Shown here: positions 1 through 8,265 of the stretch, piece by piece
How the letters are laid out: each line of letters starts with the position of its first letter
How positions within the stretch are numbered: the stretch's first letter is position 1
Origin: Labilithrix sp.
Lineage (GTDB): Bacteria > Myxococcota_A > Polyangia > Polyangiales > Polyangiaceae
Direction: 5' to 3'
Length of the DNA stretch: 55,649 nucleotides
Assembly (NCBI GenBank): GCA_019637175.1
Contig: JAHBWD010000059.1
Location: forward strand, 1 to 55,649
Notes under the pieces: model-generated
Seen by the model: the letters and a program-made list of their open reading frames with translations, nothing else
Databases searched by the model: none
What the model was told of the DNA's origin: nothing
Translations under genes and position numbers: made by a program

Positions 1-910
1 CGAGGAGCGCGGCGAGCCACGCGTCGTCACGGTGGGCGACCGCGTGATCGACGCAAGCCTGGCGGACGGGGCCGAGCCCACCGGCGAGCTCGAGCGCATG
101 TTCGAGCGCGGCGCGCGAAGCGCGCGAGTCGCCGAGGCGGCGGTCGAGGAGCCACGCGCGCTCGACGTGAAGCCACGCCGCGGCCGCCGGATCGCCCGCG
201 AGCCCCGCGAGGCGCCCGAGGTGCGCGGCGAGATCGCTCCACCGCGCCGTCGCGTCGAACGCCGCCTCGATCCCGGAGAGGGCGCCGGCGTGATCGGGCG
301 CGAGCGCCAGCGCCTCGCCGAAGGCCGCCGCCGACTCGACCGACGGGCCGCTCCTCGCTTCGAGGAGCCTGCCGCGCTCCGCGAGGAAGTCCGCGCGCAC
401 GAGATCGTCGGCGACGTGCGACGCGAGGTGCTCGACGTGCTCGAGCTGCGCGTCGATGCGATCGCGCGCGCCCGAGAGCACGCGCAGGAGGGCGTGGGCC
501 GCGGGCGCGTGCTCGACGCAGCGTCGCGCCGCGTCGGCCGACGCGCGCGCGGCCTCGAGATCGCCTTCGTCGATCGCGGCCTGCGCCAGCTCGAGGTGCG
601 CGCGCATTCGCCCGACCGGATCTTCGGGGTCGACCGCGGCGACGCGCGCGCGCAGCAGCGCCGTCGCTTCGCTCTCGCCCTCGCGCGCCTCGAACGACGC
701 GCCCTCGGCGAGCAGATCGCGCGCGGCCGGCAACCGCACGGCGGCGCGATCGAGCGGCAGCGCGACGACGCCGTGGGTGCCCGTGAGCATCGCCGCAGAG
801 CGAGCGTTGAGCGCCGCGCTGACGAGCGAGGCGCGCTCGTCCTCGATGAGATCGCTCGACGAGAGCTCGGTCACGGAGCGGCGAGCGCGCTCGTCTGTCG
901 GGCCGTCCAT
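1..910 (-). CDS. TPR-like helical-repeat protein, partial (C-terminus off the left edge)
   Basis: The frame is open from an ATG at 910 to the left edge without a stop, giving about 303 residues that begin MDGPTDERARRSVTEL. The sequence is Ala/Arg/Leu-rich, with repeated helix-turn-helix pairs such as LELAQAAIDEGDLEAARASA and AFGEALALAPDHAGALSGIE, which is the look of a tetratricopeptide or related solenoid. No enzyme motif or signal peptide is seen in the part present. Such proteins are usually scaffolds for protein-protein contacts; the partner cannot be told here. It diverges from the permease gene that follows. The call as a gene rests on the long frame and protein-like composition; the function is not known. 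Confidence 0.7.
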   Translation of the reverse strand, partial: MDGPTDERARRSVTELSSSDLIEDERASLVSAALNARSAAMLTGTHGVVALPLDRAAVRLPAARDLLAEGASFEAREGESEATALLRARVAAVDPEDPVGRMRAHLELAQAAIDEGDLEAARASADAARRCVEHAPAAHALLRVLSGARDRIDAQLEHVEHLASHVADDLVRADFLAERGRLLEARSGPSVESAAAFGEALALAPDHAGALSGIEAAFDATARWSDLAAHLGRLAGLAGDPAAAAWLHVERAWLLDRRLGDSRASRAALEHALELAGGLGPVRQACVDHAVAHRDDAWLAALL

Positions 911-1010
911 CGTCGTAAGAGTACATCGACCTGCGGCGGCGGCGGTCAGGTCGAAAATTACAGGCCAGCCGGCGCTGTCGCGGCACGTGCGTTGCTCTGC
1001 TCGGCGCCGG

Positions 1011-2099
1011 ATGCTCCAGAGGTTGCACCACCCGTCGCGTCCTTCCGGAGTGCACCTGGGTGGCGCGGTCCCGCCGGGACGCTTCACGGCGGTCGATCCG
1101 CGCCTCGTGCTCGCCGGGATCACCCTGCTCCTCGTCGCGACGGCCGCGCTCACCCTGTGGCCGCTCGTCGCACCGCTGGTGCTCGCGGGGTGGACGGCGC
1201 ACCTCACCGGGCCGCTCTTCGTGCGCTTGAGCCGCGCGCTGCACGGCCGGAAGACGGCCGCGGCGGCGCTCACCGCGGCGCTCGTCCTGCTCGTCGCCGC
1301 TCCTCTCGTCGGCGTCGTCGTCGCCCTCGTCCCCGCGGCGCGCTCGCTCTTCGCGCAGCTCCGATCCGCGCGCGGGGGCAAGGGGTTCCTCGCCGCGCTC
1401 GTCTCCGGCGGCGGCGACGAAGGCGCGCCCGGCGGGCTCATCTCGATGATCAAGGACTACGGCGCGAGCGCGTCCAAGGCGATCGCGTTCGTCGCCGGCG
1501 CGTCGATCGACGTCCTCATCGGCGTGTTCGTCTTCTTCGCGACGTTCTTCTCGCTGCTCCTCGGCGGCGCGCGCCTCTACGCGTGGCTGGAGAGAAATTC
1601 TCCGCTCGAGCCCGACGTCTTCCGCCGTTTCGCCGAGGCGTTCCAGCAAGCCGGTCGAGGCCTGCTCGTCGGCACCGGGCTCACCGCGCTCGCCCAGGGC
1701 GCGTGCGCGACGGCGATCTACGCCGCGCTCGGGATCCCGCGCGCGATGCTCCTCGGCCTGCTCAGCACGGTCGCCTCGCTCATTCCGGCGACGGGCTCGA
1801 CGATCGTGTGGGTCCCCGTGGCCGCGGGCCTCGTCTTCAGCGGCGAGCCGGGCAAGGCGGTCGTCCTCTCGATCCTCTGCCTCGGCGTCGTCGGTACGGT
1901 CGACAACGTCCTTCGCCCGTGGCTGTCGGAGCGCGCGCGCGTCGGCATCCCAGGCTCCGTGGTCCTCGTCGCGATCTTCGGCGGGCTCGTCGTCTTCGGG
2001 CCGTGGGGCCTCTTGCTCGGCCCGCTGGCGTTGCGGCTCGCCGCGGAGGGCCTCGTCGTCGCGCGCGAGAAACGCGTCTTCCGTCGAGGCCTCAGCTGA
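1011..2099 (+). CDS. AI-2E family (PerM/YdiK-like) inner-membrane permease
   Basis: A polytopic membrane protein of about 362 residues. It has the family layout: two N-terminal hydrophobic segments (ITLLLVATAALTLWPLV and TAALVLLVAAPLVGVVVALV), an amphipathic soluble stretch (SLFAQLRSARGGKGFLAALV), then further membrane segments. The conserved C-terminal half contains LLGLLSTVASLIPATGS and the VDNVLRPWLS segment typical of AI-2E/PerM proteins. The family is annotated for autoinducer-2 export, but many members transport other substrates, so the substrate is unknown. The start is uncertain: ATG 1011 is used, GTG 1050 is equally possible, and neither has a convincing ribosome site. Its 3' end overlaps the end of the convergent gvpK by 8 bases. 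Confidence 0.85.
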   Translation: MLQRLHHPSRPSGVHLGGAVPPGRFTAVDPRLVLAGITLLLVATAALTLWPLVAPLVLAGWTAHLTGPLFVRLSRALHGRKTAAAALTAALVLLVAAPLVGVVVALVPAARSLFAQLRSARGGKGFLAALVSGGGDEGAPGGLISMIKDYGASASKAIAFVAGASIDVLIGVFVFFATFFSLLLGGARLYAWLERNSPLEPDVFRRFAEAFQQAGRGLLVGTGLTALAQGACATAIYAALGIPRAMLLGLLSTVASLIPATGSTIVWVPVAAGLVFSGEPGKAVVLSILCLGVVGTVDNVLRPWLSERARVGIPGSVVLVAIFGGLVVFGPWGLLLGPLALRLAAEGLVVAREKRVFRRGLS

Positions 2100-2475
2100 G
2101 GCGACCGAGCGGGCCGAGATCGAGGTTGAGCTCTTCGGGATCGAGGCCGAACTGACGCGCCAGATCGTGCACCGTCTCTTCGAGGCGCATGAGCGCGATC
2201 CCGACGTCCTCCACCTCGCGCGGGCTGAGCGTCTCCGCCTCCATGCGGCGAATCGCCTGACGCTCGAGGAGCTTGCGCAAGAACTCGACGAGCGCGAGCA
2301 CGAGCTGCGCCACGGACTTCTGCACGTCTTCGGGGTTCGCGTTCCACCGCGGAACGAGCTCGGCGCGCTTCTTCTCGAGCTCCTCGCGGAGCGCCTCGAT
2401 CTCCCGCGCGCGCAGCCCGCGCGCGGACGCGGCGAGCTTCGTGCGCTTGCGCGCGGTCTTCTTGCGCGGCTTCAC
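2092..2475 (-). CDS. gvpK: gas vesicle protein GvpK
   Basis: A 127-residue protein with the GvpK signature: a charged N-terminal helix (REIEALREELEKKRAELVPR), the conserved NANPEDVQKSVAQLVLALVEFLRKLLERQAIRRME, and a C-terminal part with EDVGIALMRLEE and FGLDPEELNLDLGPLG. GvpK is a conserved accessory protein needed for gas vesicle formation; its exact biochemical role is not settled. The GTG start at 2475 overlaps the TGA of the upstream GvpF/L gene (GTGA), so translation is probably coupled. It is the last gene of the second minus-strand gvp run. The basic Lys/Arg-rich first 20 residues are an extension to the core. Confidence 0.9.
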   Translation of the reverse strand: MKPRKKTARKRTKLAASARGLRAREIEALREELEKKRAELVPRWNANPEDVQKSVAQLVLALVEFLRKLLERQAIRRMEAETLSPREVEDVGIALMRLEETVHDLARQFGLDPEELNLDLGPLGRLS

Positions 2476-3122
2476 GCGAGCTCCGCGAAGGCGTAGGGCG
2501 GAAAGGGCCCCGTGGTCATCACCTCGACGCGCTCGAGCGCGCGCGACGAGCGCGCGAGGGCGGCGCGATAGGCGCGCGCCGCATCGCGGGGCACGAGGTG
2601 ATAGACGCTCGCGACGAGCGGCGGCCGATCGTGTCGCTCCGCGCGCGAAGCCCGGACGAACGCCGCGGTGGCGGCCGCGAGCGGCGCGATCTCCGGCGCG
2701 CGACGCGCGCGCAAGCGCGCGCCGAGCCACCGCGCGCCCGGCCCCTCGTTCGCGGAGACGGGCGCAGGAGCGGCCTCACCGTAGACTCTAAGTGTATACT
2801 GCACGCATCCATCCACCCGCGCGAGCGCGCGCGCGACGGCCTCCTCCGCCGGCGCGAGGAGGTCGCGCAGCGCGCTCGTGCCCGCGACGCGCGTTCCGAA
2901 GCGGAACGGCAGGACGCCCGAGGTCGCCGCCGCGATGCGCTTGACCACACGATCATGGCCGGCGAGCGCGCGCGGCGTCGGCTCGGCGGCTTCGTCGATC
3001 CGCTCGGCGATCACGCTCGCGCCACCCGCGCGCGAAACGATCAAGGGTCGCCCGTGAAGTCCCCTGGCGGGGAGGCGCGCCGGCCTCCGGCGCACGATCG
3101 CGTACAAGTAGAGCGACGTCAC
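2472..3122 (-). CDS. gas vesicle protein GvpF/GvpL family (copy 1)
   Basis: A 216-residue GvpF/GvpL-type protein. It opens with LYLYAIVRRR, the usual YxYxIV start of the family, has the central VLPFRFGTRVAGTSALRDLL (typically VLPMRFGTV) and ends with the conserved TTGPFPPYAFAEL (family TGPWPPYNF). GvpF/L proteins are cytosolic accessory or minor wall-associated proteins that bind GvpA and help nucleate the vesicle. GTG at 3122 is chosen because it overlaps the upstream TGA as GTGA and places the family start at residue 4; upstream in-frame codons give only Arg-rich sequence. This is the shortest and most Arg/Ala-rich of the three GvpF/L copies in the cluster. Whether it acts as F or L cannot be decided from sequence alone. 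Confidence 0.88.
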   Translation of the reverse strand: MTSLYLYAIVRRRPARLPARGLHGRPLIVSRAGGASVIAERIDEAAEPTPRALAGHDRVVKRIAAATSGVLPFRFGTRVAGTSALRDLLAPAEEAVARALARVDGCVQYTLRVYGEAAPAPVSANEGPGARWLGARLRARRAPEIAPLAAATAAFVRASRAERHDRPPLVASVYHLVPRDAARAYRAALARSSRALERVEVMTTGPFPPYAFAELA

Positions 3123-3379
3123 GAGCCGAGCTTCCGGGCGATCGACGGACGCCGCCTCGCCGGCCGCGGCTTGGCGCGCGGCCCGAGCACGCGATCGGCG
3201 GCGCACAGCACCGCGGAGACGCGAAGGTAGACGAGATCGACGTCGGCGACGCCGAGTACGAGATCGCCCGTGACGACGATGCCCTTGGTGAGCACGTGAT
3301 CGACGATGTCGAGCAGCGAGGCGTCGACGCCTTCGAGGACGGCGCTGCCGGACGACCGCTTCGCCGGGCGCTTCTTCAT
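3119..3379 (-). CDS. gvpJ: small GvpA/GvpJ-family gas vesicle protein (GvpJ/M/S-like)
   Basis: An 86-residue GvpA-family protein. The core has LLDIVDHVLTKGIVVTGDLV followed by LGVADVDLVYLRVSAVLCAADRV. The GDxxLxVADVDLVYLRV pattern is that of the minor GvpJ/GvpM/GvpS group, which lack the main-wall GvpA sequence ASVSLVGI and are thought to help form the initial vesicle cones. A basic C-terminal tail (PRPARRRPSIARKLGS) follows the core. ATG 3379 overlaps the upstream TGA (ATGA) and the gene's own TGA overlaps the next GTG, so it sits between two GvpF/L genes in a tight translational chain. The choice among J, M and S is tentative. Confidence 0.85.
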   Translation of the reverse strand: MKKRPAKRSSGSAVLEGVDASLLDIVDHVLTKGIVVTGDLVLGVADVDLVYLRVSAVLCAADRVLGPRAKPRPARRRPSIARKLGS

Positions 3380-4152
3380 GAGCCTCCGACGAAGCTGTAC
3401 GCCGGCCACGGTCCGGTGAGCGTGACGTGGTAGCCGTCGCGCGCGAGCTCTTTCGCCGTGCTCGCGACCGTCGACTTGAACCGCCGCGTTCCCTTCTGGG
3501 GAACGAGGAAGACCGCGTCGAGCACGACGCGGCCCGCGAGCTCGCGGTTCGGCGGAGGCCGCCGGAGCGCGCCGCGCGACGTCTTCGAGAGCCGATCGAA
3601 CAGATCGTCGACCTCTTCCTTCGCCTCCGACGTGAGGAGGCGCCGCGTCTCGTCTTGCGCCTTCTTGCGCAGGAGAAAGCCCGTTCCGCTCACCGGCTTG
3701 GCGGCGGCGCTCTTCTTCGTCTTGGCCGCGAGCGCGCGCGCCTCGTCGAACAAGACGCGGAGGCCCCACTCGTCGCAGCCGCCGATCTTGCGGACGACGC
3801 GGTCGAGCGTCTTCCTCATCTTCTTCACGTGCGCGATGGCGCGCGCGTCGGAGGAGAAGATCGTGAAGAGCTTCATCGGCACGACGGTGCCGCTCGCGCC
3901 GACGCGCTCGACGACGCCCTCGTGGGCGGAGGCGATGGCGCCGACCCAGTCGATGTCGCGGAGCTTCGCCTCGATCGCCTCGGAGGAGTAGACCGAGAGC
4001 GGGACCGTGCCGACGACGACGTGATAGCCGTCGGCCGCGTCGAGCGCGCGGAGCGGCCCCGCCGAAGGCAGGCGCGCGAGGCCGCGCCCGAGCTTCGGGG
4101 GCGCCTCGCTCTTCACGACACAGTAGAGGTACGTGGCGCTCGGGGTCGTCAT
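3376..4152 (-). CDS. gas vesicle protein GvpF/GvpL family (copy 2)
   Basis: A 258-residue GvpF/L-type protein. It begins TYLYCVVKSEAPP, has the N-terminal domain with VGAIASAHEGVVERVGASG and the motif VVPMKLFTIFSSDARAIAHV, an Ala/Lys-rich linker, and ends VTLTGPWPAYSFVGG, matching the family's TGPWPPYNF end. It is probably a cytosolic assembly or minor shell factor that contacts GvpA. ATG 4152 overlaps the TGA of the ArsA-like gene. The presence of three diverged GvpF/L copies suggests specialised roles or a heteromeric accessory complex, as is known for clusters that carry separate gvpF and gvpL genes; which is which is unresolved. Confidence 0.9.
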   Translation of the reverse strand: MTTPSATYLYCVVKSEAPPKLGRGLARLPSAGPLRALDAADGYHVVVGTVPLSVYSSEAIEAKLRDIDWVGAIASAHEGVVERVGASGTVVPMKLFTIFSSDARAIAHVKKMRKTLDRVVRKIGGCDEWGLRVLFDEARALAAKTKKSAAAKPVSGTGFLLRKKAQDETRRLLTSEAKEEVDDLFDRLSKTSRGALRRPPPNRELAGRVVLDAVFLVPQKGTRRFKSTVASTAKELARDGYHVTLTGPWPAYSFVGGS

Positions 4153-6194
4153 CGTCGGCGAGGCAGCATAGCGCGCGCCTGCCAGCGTGCGTACCAGGCC
4201 TGCAGGGCCGCGGGGCCGCGGGGCGGAGGATGCACCGCCGGCGCGCGGATCAGCGTTGGGGCGCGACGCGCGAGGCGTTCGATCGGCGCGCGCTCGGCGG
4301 CGGCCGCCTCGTTGCAGCGCGCGCATCGGTCTTGCCCGCCCTCGGTGACCGCGTTCACGACGATCGCGGCCAGAGGCACGCGCATCTCGCGCAGCTTCGA
4401 CGCGAGCCGCTCCGTCTCGAGGCGCGGCAGATCCGCCGCGCGCGTCACCGCCACGAACGCCGTTCGCTTCGGGTCGGCGAGCAGCGCCATGAGCGCGCGG
4501 AGACGCTTGGCGAGCCGCGTGAGATCGCTCGCGAGCTCGCCGAGACCGACGACGCGACGATACTTCAAAATGATGCTCATGATCGCGTGCACCCACGCGA
4601 GCGCGTTCGCCGGCAGCGCGAGCAGCCGCAGCGTGTGACCGGTGGGCGCCGTGTCGACGACGAGGAGCTGCTCCTCGCCGCGATCGAGCGCGTCGATCAT
4701 CGCGAGGATCGCGAAGAGCTCGTCGAGGCCCGGGGGCGCGAGATCGAGCAGATCCTCGAGCACGGCGCGATCGAAGCTCGCGTCCATGCGGCCGCGGAAG
4801 ATCGAGGCGAACAGGTCGTCGATCGCGTCGCGGTACTTCTCTCTCTCGATTTCGAACGCGCGCGCGGCGTCGAGCTCGCGCGCGTGGAGGTTCTTCGGGC
4901 CGCCGGCGACGCGCGCGGCGTCGTCGCCGAGGGTCATCCCGAGCGCATCCCCTACCGAGTGCGCGGGATCGATCGAGAGGAGCAGCACGCGCTCCTTCGG
5001 ACGCGACGCCGCGAGATCGAGCGCGAGCGCGCAGGCCGCGGTCGTCTTTCCGACGCCGCCCTTGCCGCCGACGAGCACGAGTCGGATCGAAGGCGCGAGC
5101 TCGAGCACGCCGGGCGTCGTCCTCGCTCCACGCGCTTCGGGCAGCGCGACGCGCGCCGCGCGCATGGCCGGGCGCGTGCGGCGCGCGCGCGCGGCGAGAT
5201 CGGCGAGCGCCTCCACGCCGCGAGGCTCCCGATCGAGCGCCGGCAGCTCGAGGATCCGCTTGTGGGGAAAGACGCGACGGATTCGCGCGAGGTTCGCCGC
5301 CTCGGCGGCGAGGCGCGGATCGCACGAGGCGCAACGCGCCGGACCGTCTGCGGTCCGGCGAACGGGGGCCGGCGCCGCGGACCACACGCGGTTGACGACG
5401 ATCGTCGGGACCGCGATCCCGAGCGACTCGATCGCGCGGACGCCGTCTTCCGACTCGTCGATCGGGAGGGCCTCCGGAAGCGTGATCCACGTGAAGCTGC
5501 ACCGCGCCGGATCGCGGAGCCACGCGCGGAGCTCCGTCGCGTCGCGCTCGACGCCGGCGATGATCTCGTCGGCGAAGTCCGGCCGCCAGCGCCCGCCCAA
5601 GCTCGACGCGAGAAACCGATGCTTGGCGTGCATGTCGTCGAGCACCTCGGCGACCCGGAGCAGCGTGTCCGGCATCTCGAGGAGCCGGAGCGTGTGGCCC
5701 GTCGGCGCGGTGTCGACGACGACGTGGTCGAACGCGCGTGAGCGCGCGAGGCGCGCGAGCTCGAGGAGGCCGACGAGCTCGTCGACGCCGGGCAGCGACA
5801 GCGAGAAGAGCGCGTCGACGTCTTCTTCGTCGAGGTACGTGCCGCGCTCGGCGATCGTCTTGAACGCTCCTCGTCGCTCGCCGAGCCATCGAGAGAGCGC
5901 GCGATCGGCGTCGAGCTGCGCGGCGAAGAGGAGGCCGCCCCCGCGCGCGACGACCTGCGGCGCGGCGCCGAGCTTCGCGTCGAGCGCGTCGGCGAGCGAG
6001 TGCGCGGGATCGGTCGAGACGACGAGGACCGTCGCCCCTTCGCGCGCGGCTCGCGTCGCCGCGGCGGCTGCGCACGTGGTCTTGCCCACGCCGCCTTTAC
6101 CTCCGAAGAACGTGAGCCGTCGCACCGCCGCGACGCTACCACGCGTGGTGCGGCCGCTCCCCTGATCCCACCGCTCGGCGATCCGCTCGATCAT
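4149..6194 (-). CDS. tandem-domain ArsA/Get3-family ATPase in the gas vesicle cluster
   Basis: A 681-residue protein made of two complete ArsA-type ATPase halves. Each half has the deviant Walker A GGKGGVGKTT (31-40 and 376-385), the STDPAHS/SIDPAHS switch (60-66, 407-413), the DTAPTGHTLRLL segment (161-172, 514-525) and a late CxxC pair (CASC 288-291, CARC 624-627) of the kind that binds zinc at the Get3 dimer interface. ArsA family members couple ATP hydrolysis to arsenite export or to delivery of hydrophobic tail-anchored proteins. No arsB, arsR or arsD lies nearby, and the gene is translationally coupled to gvp genes, so a chaperone or targeting role for hydrophobic gas vesicle proteins is inferred. 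A GTG at 6125 giving VRRLTFFGGKGG is an alternative start closer to the usual family N-terminus. Confidence 0.88.
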   Translation of the reverse strand: MIERIAERWDQGSGRTTRGSVAAVRRLTFFGGKGGVGKTTCAAAAATRAAREGATVLVVSTDPAHSLADALDAKLGAAPQVVARGGGLLFAAQLDADRALSRWLGERRGAFKTIAERGTYLDEEDVDALFSLSLPGVDELVGLLELARLARSRAFDHVVVDTAPTGHTLRLLEMPDTLLRVAEVLDDMHAKHRFLASSLGGRWRPDFADEIIAGVERDATELRAWLRDPARCSFTWITLPEALPIDESEDGVRAIESLGIAVPTIVVNRVWSAAPAPVRRTADGPARCASCDPRLAAEAANLARIRRVFPHKRILELPALDREPRGVEALADLAARARRTRPAMRAARVALPEARGARTTPGVLELAPSIRLVLVGGKGGVGKTTAACALALDLAASRPKERVLLLSIDPAHSVGDALGMTLGDDAARVAGGPKNLHARELDAARAFEIEREKYRDAIDDLFASIFRGRMDASFDRAVLEDLLDLAPPGLDELFAILAMIDALDRGEEQLLVVDTAPTGHTLRLLALPANALAWVHAIMSIILKYRRVVGLGELASDLTRLAKRLRALMALLADPKRTAFVAVTRAADLPRLETERLASKLREMRVPLAAIVVNAVTEGGQDRCARCNEAAAAERAPIERLARRAPTLIRAPAVHPPPRGPAALQAWYARWQARAMLPRRR

Positions 6195-6289
6195 GGTCTC
6201 TGCTTCGTCCGCCCCCGCGCGCGATCCGCCGCGATCGCCCTGAAAAATGGCCTCGACGTGCGCGGCACGCGGCGTGCGAAGCGCGTCGC
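6195..6289. promoter_or_regulatory. divergent intergenic region between the ArsA-like gene and the hydrolase gene
   Basis: These 95 bases separate two diverging genes and so should hold the promoter of the second gas vesicle run and that of the lipoprotein hydrolase. I do not recognise a confident -35/-10 pair or a sigma-54 box. The call rests on gene arrangement only. Confidence 0.3.
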
Positions 6290-7969
6290 ATGCTCCGACC
6301 CGCGTGGCTCCCGGTCGTCGTTCCGCTGTTCCTCGTCGCCTGCTCCTCTGCAGAGGAGCGGCGGGATCCCCGGTCGCCGGAGCCCGCCGCGCCCGCGGAG
6401 CCGGCCCCCGAGCCCGGCCCGACGTCGACGACCGGGCTCGTGCCCACGGCGTGCCGCTTCGCGGTGCCGAAGAGCGCCGAGGGGAGCGCCTATCGATGCG
6501 CCGATCTCGTCGTCCCGGAGAATCGCGCGAACGCCGCTGCGAGGACGATCAAGGTCCACGTCATCATCTTCAAGGGCAAGGAAGGCGGCGTGCCGACGAT
6601 CGAGCTCAACGGCGGCCCCGGCGGAAGCTCGGAGATGCTCGCGCAATCGCTCTCGGTGCGCGCGGGGTTCACGAAAGACAACTACCTCCGGCTCCTCGAC
6701 ATCGGCGATCTGATCCTCGTCGATCAGCGCGGCACCGGCCGATCGCTCCCGCGCCTCGACTGCGGGCAGACCGAGGAGCCCTCGGCCTGCCGGCAGAGGC
6801 ACGAGAAGGCGGGGGTCGATCTCACCGGCTACGTCACGAGCGAGGCCGCCGACGACGTGCACGATCTGCGCGTCGCGCTCGGCGTTCCGAAGGTGAGCCT
6901 CCACGGGATCTCCTACGGCACCCGCGTCGCGCTCGAGATCCTGCGCCGGCATCCGGACGACGTCGCCGCGACCGTCATCGACGGCGTCCTGCCCGCGCAG
7001 GTCGGCCTGCTCGGCGGTTGGTCGAAGAACATCGAGCACGTCGTCTCGCACGTCTTCGCAGCGTGCGCCGCGGACGCGAAGTGCAACGGCGCGTTCCCCA
7101 ACCTCGACGCCTCGCTCGCGAGCCTCAAGGCGAAGCTCGACGCGGCGCCCTTCGACTCGAGCTACTACGGCAAGTACGACTGGTACGCGTTCCGCGACGA
7201 TCTGTTGAACCGCCTCTACGGCGAAGGCGAGGCGGGCCGCCTCCCCCATCGCGTCCACGATCTGCTCACGGCGACGCAGGCGAAGTTCGCCGCCGAGGAG
7301 AAGGCCGACGAAGACACGTGGATGGCGGAGAGCGCGCGCATGGACGGCGAGCTCTTCGGCGGACCGCTCGGCGCCGAGCTCGCCGCGCGGGTCGACGCCG
7401 ACACCGATCCCGACGCGAGCGGCATGGCGCACGGCATGTACCTCTCGGTCACGTGCAGCGACCACGGTCAGTACGAGTCGCTCGACGCCGCGCTCGCCGC
7501 CGAGGCGAAGGTCCGGCCCGAGCTCCGCGATCCGGACGCGCTCCGCTTCGAGTTCTCGATGTGCGACGCGTGGCCCAAGCGTCCGAAGTCGCCCGACGGT
7601 CTCTCCGCGGTCACGTCGAGCAAGAGCGTGCTGGTGCTCGGCGGCGAGGTCGATCCGGCGACGCCGCTCGCCTGGGCCGAGCTCGCGGCCAAGACGCTCT
7701 CCAACGGCCAGCTCGTCCCCATCAAGGGCGGCGCGCACGGCGTCGTCGACGCGTGCGGCTTCGACATGAAAACGGCGTTCCTCCGCACGAGCGCGCCCGT
7801 CGACACGAGCTGCGCCGCGACGCGCTCGCTCGCGTTCTTCTATCCCGACCCGGGAGCGCCGGCCTTCGCGCCGCGCGCCAAGGTCTCGTCGCCGGCGGTC
7901 TCGCGCGTCGTGCCTTCGATCGCGCTCGAGCGCCTCCGCGGAGGGCGCCGGCTTCACCCGTCGCGGTGA
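6290..7969 (+). CDS. alpha/beta-hydrolase lipoprotein, tripeptidyl-aminopeptidase-like
   Basis: A 559-residue exported hydrolase. It has a lipoprotein signal peptide with lipobox LVAC (Cys18) and then a Pro/Ala/Glu-rich linker. The hydrolase domain shows the oxyanion motif NGGPGGSS (about 105-112), a DQRGTGRS strand, and the nucleophile elbow GISYGTR with Ser208. The acid and base are probably in GGEVDPATP and GGAHG. This is the SCO7095/TAP-like group of proline-type exopeptidases, whose C-terminal cap carries the LVLGGEVDPATPLAWA segment. It probably cleaves peptides in the periplasm or at the outer membrane. It lies on the opposite strand between the two gas vesicle runs, and its last 16 bases overlap the end of gvpG. 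No functional link to gas vesicles is evident. Confidence 0.88.
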   Translation: MLRPAWLPVVVPLFLVACSSAEERRDPRSPEPAAPAEPAPEPGPTSTTGLVPTACRFAVPKSAEGSAYRCADLVVPENRANAAARTIKVHVIIFKGKEGGVPTIELNGGPGGSSEMLAQSLSVRAGFTKDNYLRLLDIGDLILVDQRGTGRSLPRLDCGQTEEPSACRQRHEKAGVDLTGYVTSEAADDVHDLRVALGVPKVSLHGISYGTRVALEILRRHPDDVAATVIDGVLPAQVGLLGGWSKNIEHVVSHVFAACAADAKCNGAFPNLDASLASLKAKLDAAPFDSSYYGKYDWYAFRDDLLNRLYGEGEAGRLPHRVHDLLTATQAKFAAEEKADEDTWMAESARMDGELFGGPLGAELAARVDADTDPDASGMAHGMYLSVTCSDHGQYESLDAALAAEAKVRPELRDPDALRFEFSMCDAWPKRPKSPDGLSAVTSSKSVLVLGGEVDPATPLAWAELAAKTLSNGQLVPIKGGAHGVVDACGFDMKTAFLRTSAPVDTSCAATRSLAFFYPDPGAPAFAPRAKVSSPAVSRVVPSIALERLRGGRRLHPSR

Positions 7970-8265
7970 TCGAGATCGGCCTCGACGCGCTCGACGGTGA
8001 TCCTCCCGCGGGGCGCGGCGCTTCGCTCGTCTTCCTCGCGCCCGCCGCGCTTGCGCTCGGCGATCTCGCGCAGGCCGCGGAGGACGCCCGCCTCGATCGC
8101 GGCGAACTCCGCCTCGTCGATCTCGCCGAGCTCGAGCTTCATCTGCGCGGCGAGCAGCTCCTCGCGGAGCGCAGCGTCGTCGACCATCTCCGCCTCGACC
8201 GCCTCCGCGATGCGCGTGAGGACGAAGCGAACGCCGCTGACGATGAGAGCGTCGACGATGAGCAT
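7954..8265 (-). CDS. gvpG: gas vesicle protein GvpG
   Basis: A 103-residue, strongly charged helical protein. It starts MLIVDALIVSGVRFVLTRIA, followed by AALREELLAAQMKLELGEID and EAEFAAIEAGVLRGL. This matches GvpG: a short hydrophobic N-terminal helix, then the pattern IRAELxELxxxLxxGEIxEEEFxxxExxLL. GvpG is a small accessory protein of unknown mechanism that is usually encoded next to gvpF/L, as here. ATG 8265 shares its A with the upstream TGA (TGATG), implying coupling to the GvpF/L gene. The C-terminal 35 residues are an Arg/Glu-rich tail. It is the last gene of the upstream run and converges on the hydrolase gene with 16 bases of overlap. Confidence 0.85.
   Translation of the reverse strand: MLIVDALIVSGVRFVLTRIAEAVEAEMVDDAALREELLAAQMKLELGEIDEAEFAAIEAGVLRGLREIAERKRGGREEDERSAAPRGRITVERVEADLDHRDG

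Noticed and set aside
32..2155. Long plus-strand open frame spanning the left edge and the AI-2E gene
   Set aside because: It is Arg/Ala-rich without motifs and overlaps both the minus-strand TPR gene and the permease in a different frame.
4153..6075. In-frame upstream extension of the second GvpF/L gene
   Set aside because: The extension overlaps the ArsA-like gene in another frame and is Arg-rich without similarity; the family start fits ATG 4152.
4149..6194. Arsenic resistance role for the ArsA-like gene
   Set aside because: No arsB, arsC, arsD or arsR is found nearby, and the gene is coupled to gas vesicle genes.
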